A stretch of 64,000 nt of DNA, from NCBI RefSeq assembly GCF_008929045.1, contig NZ_VFAH01000001.1, forward strand, positions 1-64,000. The letters run 5' to 3'. The stretch comes from Noviherbaspirillum aerium (lineage in GTDB: Bacteria > Pseudomonadota > Gammaproteobacteria > Burkholderiales > Burkholderiaceae_D). Under the pieces are notes generated by a model, which saw only the letters and a program-made list of their open reading frames with translations, was not told the origin of the DNA and made no database searches. The stretch's first letter is position 1, and every line of letters starts with the position of its first letter. This document shows, piece after piece, positions 58,239-64,000 of this stretch. The translations under genes were made by a program, and so were the position numbers.

Positions 58239-59684
58239 ATGCTTTATGCGTCCACTTCTGCACCCACGGCCCAACCTGTGCTCGTACTGCGACTGACCGG
58301 CCGCAATGGACAGCCATGCTATTACACTGAAACCCTTCGAAAGCAAGGGCTCAACCTGGTTGAGTGCTTCGACTTCGATGCGGCACAGGATGCCATGACA
58401 GCCGGATGCCGTGTCGGCCTCCTCATCCTTAATCAGGAAAGCGACCTGCACTATCTCGACAAGTGCGAACCCTTCGTCAGCAACAACCGCATCACCTGGG
58501 TGGCACTGGTTGCCCAGGGCCTGATTTCGCAGCCGCGCATGCGCAGTTTCATTGGTGAGCATCTGTTCAATTTCATCACGCTGCCGGCCCAGCTCGATCA
58601 TATCGTGCTGACGCTGCGCCACGCCTGGGGCATGGCTTACCTGCGCGATGTCAGCCAGGAAGCGCTCTCTCCGCCGCAGCTCGTCGCCGACGGCGAGTTT
58701 GCGATGGTAGGAAAGACACCGCAGATGCTGCAACTGTTCAGCCAGTTGCAGAAGGTTGCCCGTACTGATGCTTCCGTCCTGATCACCGGCCCGTCCGGCA
58801 CCGGCAAGGAACTGGCGGCCTTATCGATACATCGCCAGTCGGCACGCAAGAATGCGCCCTTCGTCGCAGTCAATTGCGGCGCCATCGCACCGCAGTTATT
58901 CCAGTCCGAACTGTTCGGATATGAGAAAGGCGCCTTCACCGGCGCCGGCCAGCGCAAGATCGGGCGTATCGAAGCGGCTCAGGGCGGCACCCTCTTCCTC
59001 GATGAGATTGGCGATATGCCGTTCGACATGCAGGTCAACCTGCTGCGCTTCCTGCAGGAAAAGACGATAGAACGCGTCGGCGGCACCGAGAGCCTGGAGA
59101 TCGATGTGCGCGTCATTGCGGCAACCCATGTCGATTTGAGCGAAGCCGTACGGCAGGGACGTTTCCGCGAAGACCTTTACTACCGCATCAATGTGGTCTG
59201 CATCTCGATGCCGCAATTGGCGGATCGCGGCCAGGACATTGAAGACATCGCGAAATACTATTTCAAGAAGTTCGCCGTCATGCACAACCGCAGCCTGCGC
59301 GGATTTTCCAAAGCGGCCATGAACTCCATGCTCAGCCATAGCTGGCCAGGCAACGTGCGAGAACTGGTCAACCGGGTCCAGCGCGCCACCGTCATGGCTG
59401 AAGGCCGCTTCATACAGCCTGAAGACCTCGGTTTCGAACGCGGCACGGAACAAACGCCGCTCATGTCGCTGGAAGATGCACGGGCCGCAGCGGAACGCAC
59501 AATGATACGGCGCGCACTCTCGCAGTCGCGCAACCAGATATCGCGCGCCGCGACACTGCTTGGTGTTTCGCGAGTGACGCTTTACCGGCTGATTGAGAAA
59601 TACAATATTCGTCCGGAAGTCATGTCGACGGCCAGGCCGCCCTATGCTGGCGGACCAAAACACGACATCGAACTTCACAAATAA
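58239..59684 (+). CDS. Sigma-54-dependent activator, VpsR-like
   Basis: 481 aa. The N-terminal 140 residues form a receiver-like domain (VpsR type) without a phosphorylatable Asp at the expected place (LLILNQESD). A complete AAA+ domain follows: Walker A GPSGTGKE (184-191), GAFTGA (231-236) for sigma-54 contact, and LFLDEIGDMP (Walker B). The C-terminal Fis HTH is RNQISRAATLLGVSRVTLYR. VpsR controls exopolysaccharide genes in Vibrio; the target here is unknown and no such genes are in the window. Confidence 0.9.
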   Translation: MLYASTSAPTAQPVLVLRLTGRNGQPCYYTETLRKQGLNLVECFDFDAAQDAMTAGCRVGLLILNQESDLHYLDKCEPFVSNNRITWVALVAQGLISQPRMRSFIGEHLFNFITLPAQLDHIVLTLRHAWGMAYLRDVSQEALSPPQLVADGEFAMVGKTPQMLQLFSQLQKVARTDASVLITGPSGTGKELAALSIHRQSARKNAPFVAVNCGAIAPQLFQSELFGYEKGAFTGAGQRKIGRIEAAQGGTLFLDEIGDMPFDMQVNLLRFLQEKTIERVGGTESLEIDVRVIAATHVDLSEAVRQGRFREDLYYRINVVCISMPQLADRGQDIEDIAKYYFKKFAVMHNRSLRGFSKAAMNSMLSHSWPGNVRELVNRVQRATVMAEGRFIQPEDLGFERGTEQTPLMSLEDARAAAERTMIRRALSQSRNQISRAATLLGVSRVTLYRLIEKYNIRPEVMSTARPPYAGGPKHDIELHK

Positions 59685-60197
59685 AAACATTGGGGGTGCT
59701 GCAAGCCTTGTTCGGCTCGCAGCATGCGTATCTGCAAAGTGAATTGCAAGTGGATAACCGCCAATGCGCGATGAGGTTTCCGTCTCACGGGAGCGAACAC
59801 CCGCAACTCCCTTCCAACATGCATGGTGCGCCGGCGACGAAGTATCTCCACATCGGCTCAGAAGCACATAGACACGGCCTCGTAACAAACTGATACCAAT
59901 CCCAAGTCAAACCATGCCATGAAATCGATGGATTTTTTTGACCGGCAAGGCATGACGGCGAAGACTGTGCAGACGTATGGCAAGGAGGTACAACGCGCCA
60001 AGCGGCATGTTGATAGACGCTCCTATGCAGATCATCGCGCTGCGATGCGGAGCTTGCAAGATGCTATTTTCGACCGGACAGCTTGCCACTGAACGAGCGG
60101 TGCCAGCCTGAATGAGGTCGCTCCGTGACGGAAGTGTCTCAGTCACGAAGCGTGGAGCTTCACGCCGTCAACTTGACGCGTGAGGCAGGACAATAAA
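59685..60197. other. Gene-poor spacer
   Basis: 513 bp. A hairpin (TGCTGC-A-AGCC / GGCT-C-GCAGCA, 59697-59724) follows the activator stop. Beyond it I see only short frames without coding character and no transposase remnant. Confidence 0.5.
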
Positions 60198-61217
60198 CTA
60201 CATGGTGGTACTTCCTGGCGGGGCATGAGTACCGCCGCTGGCCTGACCTTCGGCTGCCAGCCCGCGCAGTACTTCGGCCAATCTTCCTGCCGCCGCCGTA
60301 GAAGCCCATGGTCGCCCATGGATCAGATACAGCATGGTTTTGTAGGTGCGCTTGTCACCGAGCGGCAATCGTACAAGCGTGCCTTCATCCAGCCACCTGC
60401 GAATGCGATGCTCGGGAAGCCATGCGTATCCCAGCTTTTCCGTTACCGCCTGGACGACGGTGTCCAGACTGCTCATGGCCCATCTCCGCGTCGGCTTGGA
60501 TGCGCCCGCTCCTCGGTCGCGTTCGAACGCATGGCCGATACCGACATGCACGTGGTGGGCGAGATCGGCGGCGGTGACATCACGGCCGAGGCGAAGAAGG
60601 GGATGATCCGGATGGGCGACTGGCAGATGCTCGACCTCAACCAGCGGTTCGCCCAAAAATCCCAGCGGGACGCGTTCGCTGATGGCGAGATCGACGTTCA
60701 GATCGCGCAGTACATCTTCCGCCTGCAGCGTATCGACCTCGCTGAGCTTGACATGGCTGGCGGCACGCCCGATTTTGGAAAAGTCGCTGAGGGCGCGCAT
60801 CAGGAGATGCGGCGGAAAATTATGATCCACTACCAGCCGCACTTCACCGCCATAACCCTGCCCGAGATTTTTGGCGAAGTTCTCCAGTTCGATAGCCTCC
60901 TTCAGCACATGGCGGGAACGATCCAGCAGCGCCCGCCCCTCCGGCGTCAGGTTTGCCTTACGGCCTTCAATGCGCAATAACGAGGTACCCAGCTGCTCCT
61001 GCAGCTTGGACACGGTATAGCTGATGGTGGACTGACTCAGATGCAGGGACTTGGCAGCCTCGGCGAAACCTCCGCAATCAATTACTGCGTGAAAGATGCG
61101 CCACTGCTTCAAGCTGACGTAGATGTTATGAATATCATGTGGCCGTGAACGGAAGGTTGCCCGCGGTGCTTCCAGCCGCGCCGGCTGACTTAAGGGCTGA
61201 GTTCTCAATTGCGTCAT
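60198..61217 (-). CDS. LysR-family transcriptional regulator with N-terminal extension
   Basis: 339 aa. HTH at residues 35-95 (LKQWRIFHAVIDCGGFAEAA, SLHLSQSTISYTVSKLQEQ), preceded by a ~33-residue extension; effector domain from about 120 (VRLVVDHNFPPHLLMRAL). AAGGA eight bases before the ATG supports the long start. The C-terminal ~20 residues are flexible. No divergent target gene is adjacent. Confidence 0.9.
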   Translation of the reverse strand: MTQLRTQPLSQPARLEAPRATFRSRPHDIHNIYVSLKQWRIFHAVIDCGGFAEAAKSLHLSQSTISYTVSKLQEQLGTSLLRIEGRKANLTPEGRALLDRSRHVLKEAIELENFAKNLGQGYGGEVRLVVDHNFPPHLLMRALSDFSKIGRAASHVKLSEVDTLQAEDVLRDLNVDLAISERVPLGFLGEPLVEVEHLPVAHPDHPLLRLGRDVTAADLAHHVHVGIGHAFERDRGAGASKPTRRWAMSSLDTVVQAVTEKLGYAWLPEHRIRRWLDEGTLVRLPLGDKRTYKTMLYLIHGRPWASTAAAGRLAEVLRGLAAEGQASGGTHAPPGSTTM

Positions 61218-62233
61218 CTATTTCATCCTTTATCTTTCGACGAATCGTGAGTAGTGCTGGCCTATGCAAAGCTATCCGGGTCTACCAATACCTCACTCAG
61301 GCAGGCCCCTTGGCTTGCCGTGATGTAGCAATTCCCAAGCCTGCATGGCAACCCATTGATTTATCAGAGTTAATTTGAGCCGGCACAGAAAGCTTGTCCA
61401 GATGTGTAACACTTCGACTTATCGAAAGTAGTTGAAGCTGAATGCCGCTTCATGAAATGAATCCTTGCAGCGATAAGTCCATCCTTCATGTTGCGGCGTG
61501 GAAGCAAATGGCATGTATGTCGGGAAATGTTTACCCGGATCACATGGAAAATACCGGCCAACCTGCACCACAAACAAAAAATATGTCAGCGTAATCAAAC
61601 TACATCTGAGCGGCTTTTCTTGCTTCGTTCTCAACGTACATTCTTATGCGCGTTAGGGTGCCCGTCCGAATGTGTAAAGACAGTTTGATGACTTGCAGGC
61701 TACCGCGTGCCAGCAGCTGGTTGACTCATCGTGAAGAATATAAACGCCCCTCATGGGACAAAGCCGATTGAAGCCGGGAAACGCATGACTGGCTGGGTGG
61801 GGATAAAAAGCCCGCCACTACGACTTGCAGCATGTAGTGACGGGAACCGGAGAGTGAAAGCGGCGCGGGTACGGCAAGAGTAAGGGAGACCGACTTGCAA
61901 TGGCACTGTCGAAGATGAACGCGTTGCAGTGGCCCGCCTGCCTGAAGCTTGCGCACACTTTTGCAAGACCTATGCCGGATCACACAAGGCCTTGATTTCC
62001 TTGGTCTATTTCTTGGAATCGGAAAAAACGGCGGCGGATCCGGTCCATTGATGTATAGCCGCGAAACAGACGACAGCAATCATGGGAGGACGCATGGCAA
62101 CCACATTTTCCTTAGCATGCGCTTCCTTCATGAAGTACAACTAAAGCGAGTCCCGTCTTTCATTTGCGCCTTGCGCAAAAAAACCTAATAATTTCCTTCT
62201 ACTGTTTAATGATGAGAAATAATAGGAGCCGGG
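61218..62233. other. 1-kb gene-poor region between LysR genes
   Basis: 1,016 bp, noticeably richer in A/T than its surroundings. Short frames on both strands lack ribosome sites and family features. Contains a strong minus-strand terminator (61803-61844) with no gene to terminate. May be regulatory or an eroded gene. Confidence 0.55.
61803..61844 (-). terminator. Orphan intrinsic terminator (possible small RNA 3' end)
   Basis: Minus-strand stem CCCGTCACTAC/GTAGTGGCGGG (11 bp with one wobble, 12-nt loop) followed by CTTTTTATCC. The nearest upstream gene on this strand is beyond the region, so a transcript starting between about 61850 and 62230 would be non-coding. Confidence 0.7.
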
Positions 62234-63184
62234 ATGGATCGCTTGCAGTCAATGCGCGTATTCGCAAAAGTCGTGGAACAAGGTGGCTTTGCGCGCGCCG
62301 CGCAAGCACTGGATTTATCCAATGCGGTCGTGACGAGGCATGTGGCCGATCTTGAAGAGCATCTTGGCACAAGGCTGCTGAATCGCACGACACGCAAACT
62401 TTCGCTAACGGAAACCGGGCATGCCTACCTCGAACGCGTGCTCCAGATCCTCCAGGAAATTGAAGATGCGGAAGCCATCGCATCCGCACAGTCTAAGAAG
62501 CCGAGTGGCGTTTTGCGCATTTATTCCCATCTGGGATTCGGGCAACAACAACTTGCGCATCTGCTACCGGCGTTTGCTAGCCAGTTTCCCGACGTGACGC
62601 TTGATGTAACACTTTCGGACAAGACGGTCGACTTGGTGGAAGACCGCTTCGATGTCGGCATCTTCATTGATTTCCAGAAATTCGACTCCAGCATGATCGC
62701 GCGGCAATTGGCGGTGTCCGAAGCCTTGCTCTGTGCTTCACCCGATTACGTGAGACGCCATGGCGCGCCTGAGGAGCTCGACGACATCTCGCGTCATTCC
62801 TGCCTGAATTTTTCCTATGAACAATTGCGCCACCATTGGCCGGTGAAGGGCGCGGACGGCAGCACCATCAATATTCCTGTCACCGGCAAGGTGGTATCCA
62901 ACAACGGCGACCTGCTGCGGCAGTGCGCACTTGCAGGAATGGGCATTACGATCCGGCCCTCGTTCGCCCTCGGTGACGATCTTGCCGCAGGACGTCTGGT
63001 GAGATTGCTGCCCGATCATCACCTTGGCCAGTTGCCGGTCATGCTGGTCTATCCGAGCAGGCGGCTGCTGTCGGCAAAAGTGCGCAGCTTCGTCGATTTC
63101 ATGGCGCGCCAGTTTCCCCGTCCGGAGGACGATCCGTGGCAGTCGCGCGCGATGCAGGGGGACACGCGGACAGCGGCAGGTTGA
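62234..63184 (+). CDS. LysR-family transcriptional regulator
   Basis: 316 aa. HTH at residues 1-60 (MRVFAKVVEQGGFARAAQAL, LSNAVVTRHVADLEEHLGTR), effector domain with VEDRFDVGIFIDF and CALAGMGITIRPSFALGDDL. CrgA/DmlR subgroup like the 56357 gene. TAGGAG precedes the ATG. Divergent DNA upstream holds the orphan terminator. Confidence 0.92.
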   Translation: MDRLQSMRVFAKVVEQGGFARAAQALDLSNAVVTRHVADLEEHLGTRLLNRTTRKLSLTETGHAYLERVLQILQEIEDAEAIASAQSKKPSGVLRIYSHLGFGQQQLAHLLPAFASQFPDVTLDVTLSDKTVDLVEDRFDVGIFIDFQKFDSSMIARQLAVSEALLCASPDYVRRHGAPEELDDISRHSCLNFSYEQLRHHWPVKGADGSTINIPVTGKVVSNNGDLLRQCALAGMGITIRPSFALGDDLAAGRLVRLLPDHHLGQLPVMLVYPSRRLLSAKVRSFVDFMARQFPRPEDDPWQSRAMQGDTRTAAG

Positions 63185-63288
63185 CATCCGCTTTCCGGAA
63201 TCTCCACCCGCCTGCCGTTGTCATGAACATGGTATGTTGTTACGACCCTGATTGACCGATCAACCATTCCATTCATCTCGTTTATTTC

Positions 63289-64000
63289 ATGTGCCAGCTT
63301 CTTGGAATGAACTGCAATGTGCCGACCGACATTGTGTTCAGCTTTACCGGTTTTGCAACGCGGGGCGGCCGCACCGATGTCCATCACGACGGTTGGGGTA
63401 TTGCTTTCTTTGAAGGCGCCGGGGTCCGCCATTTCGTTGACCATGAGGCGGCAATCGCTTCCCCGGTCGCAGACCTGATCAAGCGCTGGCCGATCAAGTC
63501 TAAGAACGTGATCGCGCACATACGCAAGGCAACACAAGGCAGGATCGCCCTGGAAAATTGCCATCCTTTCGTGCGGGAATTATGGGGACGCTATTGGGTT
63601 TTTGCCCATAACGGTGATCTCAAAAACTTTGCGCCGGAGCTCAACGGCGCCTTCCGGCCGGTGGGTAATACCGATAGCGAGATGGCGTTTTGCTATCTGC
63701 TGCAGGAAATGCGGCGGCGTTTCGGCGGGACACCTCCTGCGCTTCCCGAACTGGCTGCCGCCCTGCGCGAACTGACCGGCGAAATCGCTTCGCATGGCGC
63801 TTTCAACATGATGCTGTCCGACGGTTCGGCCCTGTTCGCGCATTGCTCGACCAATCTGCATTACATCGTACGCAAGTATCCGTTCGCCACCGCCAAGCTG
63901 TCCGACGAGGACATGAGCGTCGATTTTTCGCAAGTCACCACACCCAGCGACCGTGTCGCCGTCATCGTGACGGCGCCCCTCACCGACAATGAGACGTGGA
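63289..64000 (+). CDS. Class II glutamine amidotransferase, YafJ-like (3' end cut by window)
   Basis: The first 237 codons are present and open to the window edge. MCQLLGMNCNVPTDIVFSFT gives the catalytic N-terminal Cys2 after Met removal; HHDGWGIAFFEG, VIAHIRKATQG, ENCHPFVREL and FAHNGDL are the Ntn glutaminase motifs of the GATase_6/YafJ family. The amide acceptor is unknown. Confidence 0.9.
   Translation, partial: MCQLLGMNCNVPTDIVFSFTGFATRGGRTDVHHDGWGIAFFEGAGVRHFVDHEAAIASPVADLIKRWPIKSKNVIAHIRKATQGRIALENCHPFVRELWGRYWVFAHNGDLKNFAPELNGAFRPVGNTDSEMAFCYLLQEMRRRFGGTPPALPELAAALRELTGEIASHGAFNMMLSDGSALFAHCSTNLHYIVRKYPFATAKLSDEDMSVDFSQVTTPSDRVAVIVTAPLTDNETW

Noticed and set aside
59907-60146. 79-codon frame on the - strand as a transposase remnant
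   Set aside because: No DDE or helix-turn-helix features, no flanking inverted repeats, no ribosome site.
61726-62079. 117-codon frame on the - strand
   Set aside because: No ribosome site, no domain, and it contains the terminator hairpin; more likely non-coding.

Overview
This 64 kb window is a conserved chromosomal stretch of a GC-rich betaproteobacterium. It most resembles Oxalobacteraceae (Herbaspirillum/Noviherbaspirillum/Massilia type). The indicators are the gene neighbourhoods (gshA-gshB-EIIA-HPr-EI, gatCA-x-gatB, rsmB-DUF4390-ntrY-ntrX), the Burkholderiales-type small proteins (DUF1840, DUF3567, TorF), a circularly permuted two-piece tmRNA gene, and an intergenic repeat of a kind common in this family. 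Nearly all DNA is chromosomal housekeeping. I see no prophage, insertion sequence, integrase or CRISPR array.

Layout. 0-1 kb: start of a branched-chain amino-acid binding protein, an Rrf2-like regulator and a divergent XRE regulator. 1.9-3.6 kb: lipB-lipA. 3.9-6.5 kb: PAP2 membrane protein, a TlpA/DsrE redox pair and a LemA protein. 6.6-10.5 kb: the dolP-diaA-yraN-lpoA cluster divergent from rsmI. 10.5-18.4 kb: rlpA, then the elongasome operon mreB-mreC-mreD-mrdA-rodA. 18.6-22.5 kb: gatC-gatA-(secreted protein)-gatB. 22.5-23.1 kb: a large nested inverted repeat. 23.2-24.8 kb: pyrE and xthA. 24.8-29 kb: metX-metW-ampG-M48 protease, four genes joined by ATGA overlaps. 29.4-32.6 kb: tctC-tctB-tctA. 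32.8-33.3 kb: permuted tmRNA. 33.4-38.3 kb: gshAB plus the PTS-like phosphorelay. 38.8-41.4 kb: torF-glnK-amtB with a sigma-54 promoter and an NtrC-type site. 41.6-49.9 kb: ubiK, comM, VOC protein, MocR regulator, AraC regulator with an EamA exporter, small conserved proteins and a LysE exporter. 50-56 kb: rsmB, DUF4390, ntrY/ntrX-like pair, a small CobW-like protein, DUF3567. 56-64 kb: three LysR regulators, a TrmB-like methyltransferase, a VpsR-like sigma-54 activator, gene-poor DNA, and the start of a YafJ-type glutamine amidotransferase.

Strongest new observations. (1) The metX leader holds a recognisable SAM-II aptamer directly behind a good sigma-70 promoter and ahead of an intrinsic terminator. 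One aptamer strand can pair with the terminator 5' arm over 9 of 10 positions, so a transcription-attenuation switch can be proposed; the ATGA-linked operon would place ampG and an M48 protease under S-adenosylmethionine control. (2) The ssrA gene is permuted, and its best tag frame ends in an unusual VANA. (3) The gatB-pyrE gap is a nested inverted repeat of about 590 bp, one arm of which carries an extra palindromic module. (4) Several long, near-perfect palindromes lie directly upstream of regulator genes. (5) The NtrX-like partner of NtrY lacks the AAA+ domain.
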